DNA of 64,000 nucleotides from an uncultured SAR116 cluster alpha proteobacterium (GCA_902619615.1 CACNFD010000006.1:1-64000); one strand, 5' to 3'; counted from the stretch's first letter, positions 35,665 to 45,523 are shown. Numbers and translations are program-made. The notes: generated from the sequence alone by a model not told the origin.

Positions 35665-36876
35665 ATGGTTAACCAAGATTATAATGTTTTAAATGACTGG
35701 ATGTTTGGAAAGCTTGCAGCACTTTTAGAAAATGTTGAACATAATCCTAAATATCCAATTTTAAAAATGTCATTGGGCGAACCTACCTTGGGAGTTCCAA
35801 AGTTTGCAAAAAACATTTTAGATTTAAATTATGATGATTGGGCAAAATACCCCCCAAGTGATGCAATACCAAGTTTTGGTTTAAGTATATTAAATTATTT
35901 AAAAAGAAGGTATCCAGGTGCAGAGAATCTTGTTAAGTTAAATAAAAACATAGTACCTGTTCCAGGAACACGAGAACCTCTTCATCTTATTGGTTTGTTA
36001 GCTAAAAATTTAAAAGTTGGAGAAACAACAGCCTTAATTTCTAATCCCTTTTATCATGCTTGGTTGGCAGGAAGTATCTCTAGTGGGTCTAAATTACATT
36101 GGCTAAATTCTTTGCCTGAAAATAATTATCTACCAGATATTTCAAACTTGCCTAAAAAATTATTAGATTCTTCAGTAATAATGTACATTTGTTCCCCATC
36201 TAATCCTCATGGTAGTGTTGCCAGCATCGATTATTTAAAAAAGGCAATTTTACTTGCCAGAAAACATAACTTCATTTTGGCTGTTGATGAGTGTTATGGT
36301 GATATTTACAGAATGAACAAGCCAAAGCCGCCTGGGGGTTTAGAGGCAGCTGCAAGTATAGGACAAAGTCTAGAAAATTTAATAATTTTTAATTCATTGT
36401 CGAAAAGAAGTAACGCATGTGGTATGAGGGCAGGTTTTATTGCTGGAGACGAAAATATTATCAAAAATTATAAGCTATTAGTTTCTAATGGTGCATCACC
36501 AGTGCCAATTCCAATTCAAACCGTTGCAGGTGCATTATATGATGACGATAATCATCAGATAAAAGCGTGTTTGCATTACGATAAAAACTTTGAAATTGTA
36601 GAAAAATATTTAAAACCTTTTATTAAAGATTTCAAAATACCAGATGGTGGTTTTTTTCTTTGGCTGAAAGTAAATGATGATGAAAAAGCAGCTAAAATTT
36701 TATGGGAAAATTTTTCTCTTAGAGTTATGCCAGGAAGTTTTATGGCAAAAAATGTAAATGGGGTTAATCCAGGTAAAGGTTTTTTGAGAATCTCACTAGT
36801 TGACAAAAAAGAAATTATTGAAGAAACAATGAAACGTATTTGTTTATTTTTAAAAATGGATATTGCCCAAGAATGA
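35665..36876 (+). CDS. dapC: Class I/II aminotransferase, N-succinyl-LL-DAP aminotransferase (DapC) type
   Basis: A 403-residue PLP enzyme. The start MSLGEPTLGVPKFAKNIL and the YPPSDAIPSFGLSILNYLKRRYP segment, VPVPGTREPLHL, SNPFYHAWLAGS, ICSPSNPHGSVAS, AVDECYGDIYR and the Schiff-base lysine in FNSLSKRSNACGMRAGF follow DapC of proteobacteria, which works in lysine and peptidoglycan precursor synthesis. dapF lies 4 kb downstream and asd further on, so several pathway genes are near. ATG 35665 follows GAAGGCATAAA. Its 3' end is 11 bases from the ftsK start. Confidence 0.85.
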   Translation: MVNQDYNVLNDWMFGKLAALLENVEHNPKYPILKMSLGEPTLGVPKFAKNILDLNYDDWAKYPPSDAIPSFGLSILNYLKRRYPGAENLVKLNKNIVPVPGTREPLHLIGLLAKNLKVGETTALISNPFYHAWLAGSISSGSKLHWLNSLPENNYLPDISNLPKKLLDSSVIMYICSPSNPHGSVASIDYLKKAILLARKHNFILAVDECYGDIYRMNKPKPPGGLEAAASIGQSLENLIIFNSLSKRSNACGMRAGFIAGDENIIKNYKLLVSNGASPVPIPIQTVAGALYDDDNHQIKACLHYDKNFEIVEKYLKPFIKDFKIPDGGFFLWLKVNDDEKAAKILWENFSLRVMPGSFMAKNVNGVNPGKGFLRISLVDKKEIIEETMKRICLFLKMDIAQE

Positions 36877-36886
36877 GGCTTCTTTA

Positions 36887-39274
36887 ATGAATGATAAAGA
36901 CCAGGTTTTAGAAAAAAGTAACTTTTATACTAAAATGATTAACAAAATATTGTCTTTAATATTGTTTATCATCTCTATATCACTTTTCTTAATTTTACTT
37001 TCATTTCACCCAGAAGATTCTGGTTGGGGTGTAATTAATGAAACCACTCCAAAAAATTTTTATGGTGAAATAGGATCATATTTTTCAGGATTGATTATAA
37101 GAGAGTTTGGTATTTTACCTGGAATATTGCTTTCATCTATTTTATTTATATGGTCCTTAAAGGTATTTAATGAAACCCATATAAAATTTTTTAAAATAAA
37201 AAATTTTACAATTATCTTTATGATATTCCTAAGTTCTATAGGAGGAACTTATCTAGAGATTAATATAATTCAAAAACTAAATTTTAATTTTCCAATCTTT
37301 AGTCAAAATGGTTTATCTGAATGGTTATTATTAACCTGTTCTAGTAAAATCTCCGATTTAATAACATTTGACATTACTTTATCTGAAACAGTTTTAGGCC
37401 TAGCGTCTCTCATCATCTCTTTATTACTATTTTTTTGGATACTATCCACAGGTGAAAAAGAAATTAAATTCTTTATATTTATTTTTAGACCCATATTTTT
37501 ACCTTCAGTTTGGGTACTAAAAATGTTCTCAAATTTGTTTTTTTACAACGATAAAAAAGTTGAAAGTGAATTACTAGAAGAGAATAATGAACTTGGCTTT
37601 TTAAGTAAGGTTAAAAATAAATTTTTTAAATTTAAAGGTAATTCGATTGGCAGGAGAAAACCAAAAATTAGAAAGACCCCAATATCAATTAAAAATGTCC
37701 ATAAAGATGGGAATTTAAAGAAAAAGACAGAAAACTACAATTTATATCAAGATGACTTACCGTTAGGGTCTGAAAGTGGATTTATTTTACCATCTGTAAG
37801 TTTGTTGAAAGATTTTACAGAAGATATTAAACCTCCAAGTAAAGAAACTCTCGACATGAATGCAAAAGTTCTTGAAGGAGTTTTGTCAGATTATTCTATT
37901 AATGGAAATATTGAGTCCGTTAGGTATGGCCCAGTTGTAACTAGATACGACTTACAACCAGCACCAGGTTTGAGAAGTCAAAGGGTCATATCTTTAGCTG
38001 ATGACATTGCCAGATCAATGTCTGTTGAGGCAGTAAGGGTTGCAATGGTTCCTGGTCAAAATGTTATTGGTATCGAGCTACCTAACAAATCTCGAGAAAC
38101 AGTGATTTTGAGAAATATCTTAGAAAACCAAGAATTTCAAAAATCAGATTTTAGTCTGCCTGTCTGTCTTGGTAAAAATATAGCAGGATATCCAGTTGTT
38201 GCTGACTTAGCAAGAATGCCACATTTACTTGTAGCAGGAACAACAGGTTCAGGCAAGTCTGTTGGAATAAATGCAATGATTTTATCGTTACTATATAAAC
38301 ATACTCCTGAAACTTGTAGACTAATTATGATTGATCCTAAAATGTTGGAATTATCAGTTTATGACGGTATTCCTCATCTACTAACACCCGTCGTAACCGA
38401 TCCAAATAAAGCAATTATTGCTTTAAAATGGGCTGTTAGGGAAATGGAAACTAGATATATGTCCATGAGTAAACTTGGTGTTCGAAATATTGACAGTTAT
38501 AATGAAAGATTAATTCAAGCAAGAAAGAAGGGTGAAATCCTCTCAAAAAATATTCAAGTTGGCTTCGATCCAGAAACTGGCCAACCAATTTTTGAAGATC
38601 AACAAATAAGTTTAACGCCATTACCTTATATTGTGGTAATAATTGATGAAGTTGCAGATTTAATGTTGGTTGCCGGAAAAGATATAGAGGCTGCAGTTCA
38701 ACGATTAGCCCAAATGGCTAGAGCAGCGGGTATTCACGTTGTTATGGCGACGCAAAGACCATCTGTAGATGTTATAACAGGAACAATTAAAGCAAATTTT
38801 CCAACCAGAATTTCATTTCAAGTTACAAGCAAAATTGATAGTAGAACAATCCTAGGAGAGCAGGGTGCTGAACAGCTGCTTGGAAGGGGAGACATGTTGT
38901 ATATGGCTGGTGGTGGTAAAGTAACACGAGTACATGGTCCTTTTGTAGAGGATAATGAAGTTGAGAAAGTTACAAAATTTTTATCTGATCAATCTATTCC
39001 AGATTATGATGAAAGTATAACCGAAGAGCCTGAATCTTTTTCTACAAATGATATGACTAGTTTTAATAATAATAAAAATTCTAGAGATGAATTATACGAT
39101 GAAGCTGTGACCTTAGTAGTTAGAGAAAGAAGAGCAAGTACTTCATTTATTCAAAGACATTTGAAAATAGGCTATAACAGAGCAGCTACGATAATTGAAA
39201 AAATGGAGGATAATAATGTTATATCCAAGCCAGGTAGAGCTGGGAAAAGAGAAATTTTGATTGAGGACACTTAA
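36887..39274 (+). CDS. ftsK: DNA translocase FtsK
   Basis: FtsK pumps chromosome ends through the division septum. From ATG 36887 (eight bases after GAGG; the longer TTG frame overlaps dapC without a ribosome site) the product has 795 residues. The N-terminal membrane part holds four hydrophobic helices (about 25-205), followed by a short linker, so it is compact. The motor has AGTTGSGKSVGINAM (Walker A, near residue 455), IVVIIDEVADLM (Walker B), ATQRPSVDVITGTIKANFPTRI and the DSRTILGEQGAEQLLG segment. The C-terminal gamma domain, LYDEAVTLVVRERRAS and IGYNRAATIIEKME, recognises KOPS-like sites. lolA follows directly. Confidence 0.96.
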   Translation: MNDKDQVLEKSNFYTKMINKILSLILFIISISLFLILLSFHPEDSGWGVINETTPKNFYGEIGSYFSGLIIREFGILPGILLSSILFIWSLKVFNETHIKFFKIKNFTIIFMIFLSSIGGTYLEINIIQKLNFNFPIFSQNGLSEWLLLTCSSKISDLITFDITLSETVLGLASLIISLLLFFWILSTGEKEIKFFIFIFRPIFLPSVWVLKMFSNLFFYNDKKVESELLEENNELGFLSKVKNKFFKFKGNSIGRRKPKIRKTPISIKNVHKDGNLKKKTENYNLYQDDLPLGSESGFILPSVSLLKDFTEDIKPPSKETLDMNAKVLEGVLSDYSINGNIESVRYGPVVTRYDLQPAPGLRSQRVISLADDIARSMSVEAVRVAMVPGQNVIGIELPNKSRETVILRNILENQEFQKSDFSLPVCLGKNIAGYPVVADLARMPHLLVAGTTGSGKSVGINAMILSLLYKHTPETCRLIMIDPKMLELSVYDGIPHLLTPVVTDPNKAIIALKWAVREMETRYMSMSKLGVRNIDSYNERLIQARKKGEILSKNIQVGFDPETGQPIFEDQQISLTPLPYIVVIIDEVADLMLVAGKDIEAAVQRLAQMARAAGIHVVMATQRPSVDVITGTIKANFPTRISFQVTSKIDSRTILGEQGAEQLLGRGDMLYMAGGGKVTRVHGPFVEDNEVEKVTKFLSDQSIPDYDESITEEPESFSTNDMTSFNNNKNSRDELYDEAVTLVVRERRASTSFIQRHLKIGYNRAATIIEKMEDNNVISKPGRAGKREILIEDT

Positions 39275-39892
39275 TTGAAGCAAATAGAAATAAAGATAAA
39301 ATTTTTTCTCTATGTTTTACTAATAATATCAGCTTGTCATACATCTGATGCTATTGAAAAAAACAAATCAGCAACATATCAAATTGAAAATTTTTTAGAA
39401 AAGCTTATTACATTAGAAGCAAATTTCATACAGGTAAGTCCCTCAGGAAACATAAGCAATGGTAAAATATATTTGGATTTACCTGGTAAACTAAGAATTG
39501 ATTATGAAAACCCTAAGAATCTTCTAATAACCAGTAAAGGATTTTGGATAGTGATCCAAGATAGAGACGCAAAAACAACTAACAATATTCCTGTCAAAAA
39601 TTCTCCTTTTTCTATTTTATTAGAAAAAACATCATTTTTAAATAATCAAAATATTAAAACAGAGTATACTATTGAAGCAGGGATAATATCATTAAAATTA
39701 AAAAGCGAAAATAATGATAATCAAGAAAGTTTAATATTAGAATTTTCAGAAAATCCATTTAGCTTAAAAAAATGGGTAATTAAAGACACCTTTGGAGAAA
39801 ACACAACTGTATTAATACAAAATGCAAAATATAATAATAAACTTTCTCATCTGTTGTTTTTTCCAGATACTTTTCCTGAGCCAAATAATTGA
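39275..39892 (+). CDS. lolA: Outer-membrane lipoprotein carrier protein
   Basis: LolA ferries lipoproteins through the periplasm. The 205-residue product has a short signal sequence (about 1-26, FLYVLLIISACHTSDA) and the family core: LEKLITLEANFIQVSPSGNISNGKIYLDLPGKLRIDYENP, of which FIQVSPSG and GKLRIDYENP are the diagnostic parts, then LLITSKGFWIVIQD and a C-terminal FPDTFPEP. It starts with TTG immediately after the ftsK stop (TAATTG), so it is translationally linked; ftsK-lolA-xth is a standard alphaproteobacterial order. An ACH in the leader could be a lipobox, but LolA is normally soluble. Confidence 0.9.
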   Translation: MKQIEIKIKFFLYVLLIISACHTSDAIEKNKSATYQIENFLEKLITLEANFIQVSPSGNISNGKIYLDLPGKLRIDYENPKNLLITSKGFWIVIQDRDAKTTNNIPVKNSPFSILLEKTSFLNNQNIKTEYTIEAGIISLKLKSENNDNQESLILEFSENPFSLKKWVIKDTFGENTTVLIQNAKYNNKLSHLLFFPDTFPEPNN

Positions 39893-39993
39893 GAATTATA
39901 AATAATGTCTGTAAATGATCTATTTATAAAAGGACACAAGTTATTTTTAGAAAATTTTTTTAGTATTAGATATATTTAAGGAGTTTGTTTTGT

Positions 39994-40779
39994 ATGCGAA
40001 TAGCAACTTGGAATATTAACTCTGTAAGGCTTAGAATACAAAATGTTTTGAGATTTACAAAAGAACAGAACATAGACATTTTGTGCCTGCAGGAAACCAA
40101 AACTCCAGATGAATTTTTTCCAAGAGATGAATTAGAAAAAATTGGCTTTAAACATAAATATTATCGTGGTGAAAAATCTTACAATGGAGTAGCTATTATA
40201 TCAAAATTTGAATTTACCGACACTGGATATTTGAATTGGTGCGAAAAAGACGACACTCGTCATATATATATAAAACTAAATAATAATATTGAAATTCATA
40301 ATTTTTATGTCCCTGCAGGTGGAGACGAACCAGATATTTCAATCAATCCAAAGTTTGAGCATAAAATTTCTTTCATTCATGAAATGAAAAATTATTTTTC
40401 ATTAAACACAAAAAAAAATAAAATTTTAGTTGGTGATTTAAATATTGCTCCTTTAGAACAAGACGTTTGGTCACATAAACAATTGCTCAACGTGGTATCA
40501 CATACACCAATAGAAACAGAAACTTTATTAGATTTAATTCAGAGTGGTGATTGGGTGGATATAATGAGGGAATTTGTTCCTCATAATGAAAAACTTTATT
40601 CTTGGTGGTCATATCGTAATAGAAATTGGGAGATTTCAAATAGAGGAAGAAGACTTGATCACTTTTGGGTATCAAAAAATTTATTTTCATTAGTAAAATC
40701 AGGTGTTATTTATAAGGATACTAGGTCATGGGAAAAACCTTCGGACCATGTACCGATTATAGTTGATATTGATATTTAA
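39994..40779 (+). CDS. xth: Exodeoxyribonuclease III
   Basis: An AP endonuclease and 3'-5' exonuclease of base-excision repair, 261 residues from ATG 39994 (ten bases after AAGGAG). The endonuclease/exonuclease/phosphatase fold is complete: MRIATWNINSVRLR, CLQETKTPDEFFP with the metal Glu, GVAIISK, FYVPAGGDE, LVGDLNIAP, WVDIMREFVP, WWSYRNR, RRLDHFWVS and a C-terminal SWEKPSDHVPI with the catalytic His. Three residues more are in frame from TTG 39985. Confidence 0.95.
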   Translation: MRIATWNINSVRLRIQNVLRFTKEQNIDILCLQETKTPDEFFPRDELEKIGFKHKYYRGEKSYNGVAIISKFEFTDTGYLNWCEKDDTRHIYIKLNNNIEIHNFYVPAGGDEPDISINPKFEHKISFIHEMKNYFSLNTKKNKILVGDLNIAPLEQDVWSHKQLLNVVSHTPIETETLLDLIQSGDWVDIMREFVPHNEKLYSWWSYRNRNWEISNRGRRLDHFWVSKNLFSLVKSGVIYKDTRSWEKPSDHVPIIVDIDI

Positions 40780-40798
40780 AAAAAAGAAAGCTTAAATT

Positions 40799-41611
40799 TT
40801 GAAAATACCATTTATAAAAATGCATGGTTTAGGAAACGATTTTATTATTTTTGATAATGTAAAGAATTCTATAATTCATGACTCAAAATTTATAAATAAA
40901 ATAAGCAATAGACGCATAGGAATTGGATGTGATCAAGTTTTAATTATTGAAAACACAAATACTCCTGAAAATTTTAAAGTTAAAATGTATAACTCTGATG
41001 GTTCGGAAACTGGTGCTTGTGGCAATGGTACAAGATGTGTAGCTGATTATCTGATGAAAAAGAATGACCTAAATTCTGTAACTATTAAAAGCGTTAGTGA
41101 TAACTTGTTTTGTTCTAAAACTGATAATTTAGTTACTGTAAATATGGGTGTGCCCAAGTTTAGCTGGAATGAAATACCATTATCAAAGGATCAAAATACA
41201 AAAAATGTCAAATTAGATGAGTTTGAAGCTTTCTGTTTATCAATCGGAAATCCACATGCAGTTATATTTATAAATAACTTAGAAGATCTTGAGAATTTAA
41301 ATATAAACTCTATTGGTCCAAGGTTAGAGAAACATTCTATTTTCCCTGAATTTGCAAATATTGAATTTGTATCTGTCTTAGAGGATAAATCTCTAAGAAT
41401 GAGAGTTTGGGAAAGAGGAGCAGGCATGACCTCAGCATGTGGATCTGGAGCGTGTGCAACATTAGTAGCAGCTTCTTCATTAGACAAAAGCGCTAAGGAA
41501 AATAAAATTGTTTTAGACGGTGGGGATTTATTTATCAAGTGGCTTGATAATGGATCAGTAACTCTTTCTGGAGATACTGAAAGAGTGTTTGAAGGATTTA
41601 TAGGTGAATAA
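40799..41611 (+). CDS. dapF: Diaminopimelate epimerase
   Basis: DapF converts LL- to meso-diaminopimelate for lysine and peptidoglycan. The 270-residue product starts with TTG and has MHGLGNDFIIFD (8-19), the first catalytic cysteine in ETGACGNGTRC (Cys74) and the second in GMTSACGSGACA (about Cys214), plus SIGNPHAVIF. The stop is directly followed by the mtaB start (TAAATG), and dapF-mtaB-ftsY is a conserved trio in this class. Confidence 0.96.
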   Translation: MKIPFIKMHGLGNDFIIFDNVKNSIIHDSKFINKISNRRIGIGCDQVLIIENTNTPENFKVKMYNSDGSETGACGNGTRCVADYLMKKNDLNSVTIKSVSDNLFCSKTDNLVTVNMGVPKFSWNEIPLSKDQNTKNVKLDEFEAFCLSIGNPHAVIFINNLEDLENLNINSIGPRLEKHSIFPEFANIEFVSVLEDKSLRMRVWERGAGMTSACGSGACATLVAASSLDKSAKENKIVLDGGDLFIKWLDNGSVTLSGDTERVFEGFIGE

Positions 41612-42904
41612 ATGAAAATTACTTCAAAAATTAAAAACTCTCTACCTGATATCAAGACTTTTGGATGTAGGCTAAATATATGGGAAAGTGAGGTTATTAG
41701 TGACCTAGCTAGTAAGAATGGCCAAAGCGATTTAATAATTTTCAATACATGCGCTGTAACTAGTGAAGCCGAACGTCAAGCAAGACAGGCAATAAGATCT
41801 TCTAAAAGAAATAGACCTGATGCTCAAATATTGGTTACAGGTTGTGCTGCTCAAGTAGACCCTCAAAAATGGAATTCAATGCCGGAAGTAGATTTTGTGA
41901 TAGGTAATAAAGAAAAGCTTGATGAAGATTTTTGGAAGAAATTTGAATCAGAAGATAGTTTGCATCAAAATCAAAATGTATTTGTTCAAGATATTATGGA
42001 AGTTAAAAGTACATCTGGGCATCTTATTGAATCATTCAACAAACACACACGTGGTTTCGTTCAAGTTCAAAATGGTTGTGACCATAGGTGCACATTTTGT
42101 ATTATTCCATTTGGAAGAGGTCCGAGTCGATCAGTATCTACTCAAAATGTGATTAATTCTATTAACTCTTTGTTAAAAAATGGTGTCAAAGAAATAGTTC
42201 TTACTGGTGTAGACTTAACATCTTGGGGTATTGATATTTTTGGCAAGCCAAGTTTGGGATTGTTAGTTAAAAAGATTTTAAAAAACATACCAAATTTGGA
42301 TAGATTAAGATTGTCTTCCATTGATCCAGCTGAAGTTGATTTTGACTTGATGGATGCATTTGAGCATGAAGAAAGACTAATGCCTCATATTCATTTATCT
42401 ATTCAACATGGTGATGATATTATTTTGAAAAGAATGAAAAGAAGACATCTTTATAGAGACGTAATTAATTTTGTGAAAGAAGCAAAAAGACGAAGAAATG
42501 ATATTGTGTTTGGAGGTGATTTTATAGCTGGGTTCCCCACTGAAGACGAAAAAGCTCACCAAAAGAGTATGCAACTTATTACAGAAGCTGACATTACATA
42601 TATTCATGTCTTTCCATACTCTAACAGAAAAAATACTCCAGCATCAAATATGCCACAAGTACAAAAAAAAATTATTCAAAAAAGAGCTAAAGAACTGAGA
42701 GATTTAGCTGAAAAACAACATAATAAGTTTTTAGTCAGTCAGATTGGAACCACTCAAAAAGTTTTAGTAGAAAATAATTCAGTTGGTCATTCTACAAATT
42801 TTTCAAAAATAAAATTAAAAGAAAATGTTGAGTCTAGTACAATTATTTCTACAAAAATTTTAGAAATTAACCCTGATGGGTTGCTAGGAACTATTCGAAA
42901 TTGA
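41612..42904 (+). CDS. mtaB: tRNA t6A37 methylthiotransferase MtaB
   Basis: A radical-SAM enzyme (430 residues) that adds a methylthio group to t6A at position 37 of ANN-decoding tRNAs. The N-terminal UPF0004 domain has its three cluster cysteines (TFGCRLN Cys19, NTCAVTS Cys47, VTGCAAQ Cys78); the radical-SAM cluster is GCDHRCTFCIIPFGRG (about Cys156, Cys160, Cys163). LTGVDLTSWG, IHLSIQHGDD and FGGDFIAGFPTE are also typical. The TRAM-like end is short. It begins on the base after the dapF stop. Confidence 0.94.
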   Translation: MKITSKIKNSLPDIKTFGCRLNIWESEVISDLASKNGQSDLIIFNTCAVTSEAERQARQAIRSSKRNRPDAQILVTGCAAQVDPQKWNSMPEVDFVIGNKEKLDEDFWKKFESEDSLHQNQNVFVQDIMEVKSTSGHLIESFNKHTRGFVQVQNGCDHRCTFCIIPFGRGPSRSVSTQNVINSINSLLKNGVKEIVLTGVDLTSWGIDIFGKPSLGLLVKKILKNIPNLDRLRLSSIDPAEVDFDLMDAFEHEERLMPHIHLSIQHGDDIILKRMKRRHLYRDVINFVKEAKRRRNDIVFGGDFIAGFPTEDEKAHQKSMQLITEADITYIHVFPYSNRKNTPASNMPQVQKKIIQKRAKELRDLAEKQHNKFLVSQIGTTQKVLVENNSVGHSTNFSKIKLKENVESSTIISTKILEINPDGLLGTIRN

Positions 42905-42930
42905 AATAGATAAAAAAAGAGTCAAATTTA

Positions 42931-43863
42931 ATGGCATTAAATTGGTTTAAAAAATTAAAGACTGGATTAAGCAAATCTGCATCTAAGGTGGAAGGTGCGA
43001 TTGCCTCTATAACTGGAAAAAAAACAATTGATCAAGAAACACTTTATGATATTGAAGATCAGTTAATACTAGCTGATCTTGGTGTAGAAGTTTCTGGTAG
43101 AATAGCAAAAAAGATTAAAGATCAGAAATTTGAATTAAATAAAAATAAAGGAATAGAAAAGACACAAATCGCAAAAACTTTGGCTGAAGAAATTGAACAA
43201 ATTTTACTACCTCGTGAACAAAATCTTTATGAAAAAGTTAACTCTAAACCACACGTTTTGCTTTTAGCAGGTGTTAATGGTTCTGGAAAAACAACTACTG
43301 CAGCTAAAATAGCAGAAAAATTTAGACTTGAGAAAAAATCAGTTGTTTTAGCCGCATCAGACACTTTTAGAGCAGCTGCCGTGGAACAGTTAAAGACTTG
43401 GGGAAAAAGAGTCGGTGCTCGAGTTGTCTCTGGAGAAGAAGGAGGAGACTCAGCTGCAGTAGCTTTTCGAGCCTTTGAATTAGCAAAAAAAGAAGATATT
43501 GATATTGTTATTATCGATACAGCTGGAAGATTACAAAATAAAAAAGATTTAATGGAAGAACTGACAAAAACCTGTCGAGTTGTATCAAAATTGGATCACG
43601 ACGCTCCACATCAAAAAGTTGTAGTTTTAGACGGCACTGTTGGACAGAATGCACATTCTCAATTAAAAAGCTTCGATGAATCTATTGGTTTAACAGGTAT
43701 GATAATTACAAAGTTAGATGGAAGTGCAAAAGGTGGAGTTGTTGTATCTTTAGCTGAAAAGTTTGAAATTCCTATTCATGCAGTTGGTGTTGGTGAAGGA
43801 TTAGATGATCTACAAATTTTTGAAGCTTCATCATTTTCAAGGGCTTTAGCTGGTTTGGATTAG
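42931..43863 (+). CDS. ftsY: Signal recognition particle receptor FtsY
   Basis: The membrane-associated GTPase that docks SRP-ribosome complexes. The 310-residue protein has a short basic N-terminus (ALNWFKKLKTGLSKSASKV) in place of the long acidic A domain, the N domain helices (about 20-100), and the G domain: LLLAGVNGSGKTTTAAKIA (about 108-126), AASDTFRAAAVEQL, IDTAGRLQNKKDLM, TKLDGSAKGGVV and VGVGEGLDDLQIF. The SRP partner ffh is the next gene, 139 bases on. Confidence 0.96.
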   Translation: MALNWFKKLKTGLSKSASKVEGAIASITGKKTIDQETLYDIEDQLILADLGVEVSGRIAKKIKDQKFELNKNKGIEKTQIAKTLAEEIEQILLPREQNLYEKVNSKPHVLLLAGVNGSGKTTTAAKIAEKFRLEKKSVVLAASDTFRAAAVEQLKTWGKRVGARVVSGEEGGDSAAVAFRAFELAKKEDIDIVIIDTAGRLQNKKDLMEELTKTCRVVSKLDHDAPHQKVVVLDGTVGQNAHSQLKSFDESIGLTGMIITKLDGSAKGGVVVSLAEKFEIPIHAVGVGEGLDDLQIFEASSFSRALAGLD

Positions 43864-43882
43864 TTATTTCTTTCAGTTAGGC

Positions 43883-43909
43883 TTGACTTGATTGATAAAA
43901 TTCTATACT
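43883..43909 (+). promoter_or_regulatory. Candidate promoter upstream of ffh
   Basis: TTGACT (43883-43888) and TATACT (43904-43909) are good box matches but only 15 bases apart, shorter than ideal. The position, in the ftsY-ffh gap and upstream of a hairpin, suits a transcript that begins near 43916 and leads into ffh. Confidence 0.4.
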
Positions 43910-43939
43910 GAACGATTATTTATTGTTAAAGGTTCATAA

Positions 43940-43970
43940 ACGCGCGTCCTTGAGTTTCAAGCACGGGCGT
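43940..43970 (+). promoter_or_regulatory. G+C-rich hairpin in the ffh leader
   Basis: ACGC-g-CGT-c-CTTGA, loop GTT, TCAAG-c-ACG-g-GCGT: a 12-pair stem with two symmetrical mismatches. It stands out in A+T-rich DNA. It ends 32 bases before the ffh ATG and has no T-run after it, so it is more likely a leader structure or processing site than an intrinsic terminator. Confidence 0.55.
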
Positions 43971-44002
43971 ATTTGTGGTTATAATAACTAGCAGGTTTTA
44001 AA

Positions 44003-45523
44003 ATGTTTGAAAACTTAACTAATAAACTTGGAAATGTTTTTAAAGGACTCACTAAAAGAGGAGCTCTCTCTGAAAGTGATGTTGAAAACGCACTTAAAGA
44101 GGTTCGAACAGCTCTACTAGAAGCTGACGTCGCTTTATCAGTCGTCAGAGAATTTATTGATAAAGTTAAAGTAAGGGCAGTTGGAGAAGAAGTTCTTAGA
44201 TCAGTTACACCTGGTCAGCAAGTTATAAAAATTGTCAATGACGTTTTAATAGAAGTTCTTGGCTCGTCAGAATCAGAGCTATTAATAGACCACGCTCCTC
44301 CTGCAGTCATATTGTTAGTTGGTCTTCAGGGTTCTGGTAAAACCACAACTGCAGGTAAGTTGGCTTTTCATTTGAAATCAAAAAAAAGAAAGAAAGTTAT
44401 GCTTGCATCGCTTGATATTTACAGGCCTGCAGCTAGAGAACAACTTAGGATATTAGGTGAACAAGCAGAAGTTTTAGTACTTCCAGAAATTGATGGTGAA
44501 AGCCCAGAGAAAATAACAAAAAGAGCAATGGCTGCATCTAAAGTTCAGGCAATAGATGTATTGATACTTGATACAGCAGGTAGAACGACACTTGATACAG
44601 CCATGATGTCTGAGGCAAAAGAGGTTTTTAAATTATCTAAACCATCCGAAACTTTATTAGTTGCAGACTCAATGACAGGTCAGGATGCTGTCCAGACAGC
44701 AAAAGCTTTTTCAGAGCTAATAAAAATCTCAGGAGTTGTTTTAACTCGGTCTGATGGTGACGCAAGAGGTGGTGCGGCACTATCAATGAGATCAGTAACT
44801 GGGTGCCCTATCAAATTCGTTGGTGTTTCTGAAAAACTAGACGGATTAGAACCATTTTATCCAGATAGAGCGGCTGGTAGAATTTTAGATATGGGTGATG
44901 TTGTCTCACTTGTAGAAAAAGCTGCAGAAACTATCGCAGAAGAAGATGCTGCCCAAATGATGAAAAGAATGTCACAGGGCAGTTTTGATATGAATGATAT
45001 GTTAAAACAAATTGGACAGTTAAAAAAAATGGGAGGTTTAGGTGGAATAATGTCCATGCTTCCAGGTATTGGTAAGCTCCAGAAACAAATGGCTGCTAAT
45101 AATTTTAATGATAAAGCAATTTCAAAACAAGAAGCTATAATTTATTCTATGACAAAAAAAGAAAGAGTAAATGTTTCTCTTTTAAATGCTTCTCGTAGAA
45201 AAAGAATTGCTTCAGGATCAGGAACTGCTGTTTCTGATGTAAATAGACTTGTGAAACAACAACAAGACATGGCTCGTATGATGAAAAAAATGGGTAAAAT
45301 GGGTGGTCTTGGTGGATTAAAAAATATGATGTCTTCACTTGAAGGTGCAAGTCCAAATCCTGGATTAGGGGATGGTCAAAATTCAGTTATGGATGCCAAT
45401 AAAATGGCAGAATTACAAAAAATGATGGGCGGTAATATGCCTAATCTAGGTAACATGGCAAATCGTTTTGGAGGTATGGGTTTGCCAGGGTTAGGTGGAA
45501 AACCATCTAAAAAAAGAAGATAA
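44003..45523 (+). CDS. ffh: Signal recognition particle protein Ffh
   Basis: The SRP GTPase, 506 residues. The N domain is followed by the G domain with LLVGLQGSGKTTTAGKLA (about 101-118), LASLDIYRPAAREQL, LDTAGRTTLD, TRSDGDARGGAALS and FVGVSEKLDGLEPF. The M domain (about 310-440) has the Met-rich MNDMLKQIGQLKKMGG-type helix, MLPGI and the RNA-binding motif SLLNASRRKRIASGSG. The tail is Met/Gly rich and ends in PSKKRR. It opens the rpsP-rimM-trmD-rplS cluster, a typical order. Confidence 0.97.
   Translation: MFENLTNKLGNVFKGLTKRGALSESDVENALKEVRTALLEADVALSVVREFIDKVKVRAVGEEVLRSVTPGQQVIKIVNDVLIEVLGSSESELLIDHAPPAVILLVGLQGSGKTTTAGKLAFHLKSKKRKKVMLASLDIYRPAAREQLRILGEQAEVLVLPEIDGESPEKITKRAMAASKVQAIDVLILDTAGRTTLDTAMMSEAKEVFKLSKPSETLLVADSMTGQDAVQTAKAFSELIKISGVVLTRSDGDARGGAALSMRSVTGCPIKFVGVSEKLDGLEPFYPDRAAGRILDMGDVVSLVEKAAETIAEEDAAQMMKRMSQGSFDMNDMLKQIGQLKKMGGLGGIMSMLPGIGKLQKQMAANNFNDKAISKQEAIIYSMTKKERVNVSLLNASRRKRIASGSGTAVSDVNRLVKQQQDMARMMKKMGKMGGLGGLKNMMSSLEGASPNPGLGDGQNSVMDANKMAELQKMMGGNMPNLGNMANRFGGMGLPGLGGKPSKKRR

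Noticed and set aside
41191-41745. Minus-strand 184-residue frame
   Set aside because: Lies opposite dapF and mtaB, both certain; no family features and no ribosome site.
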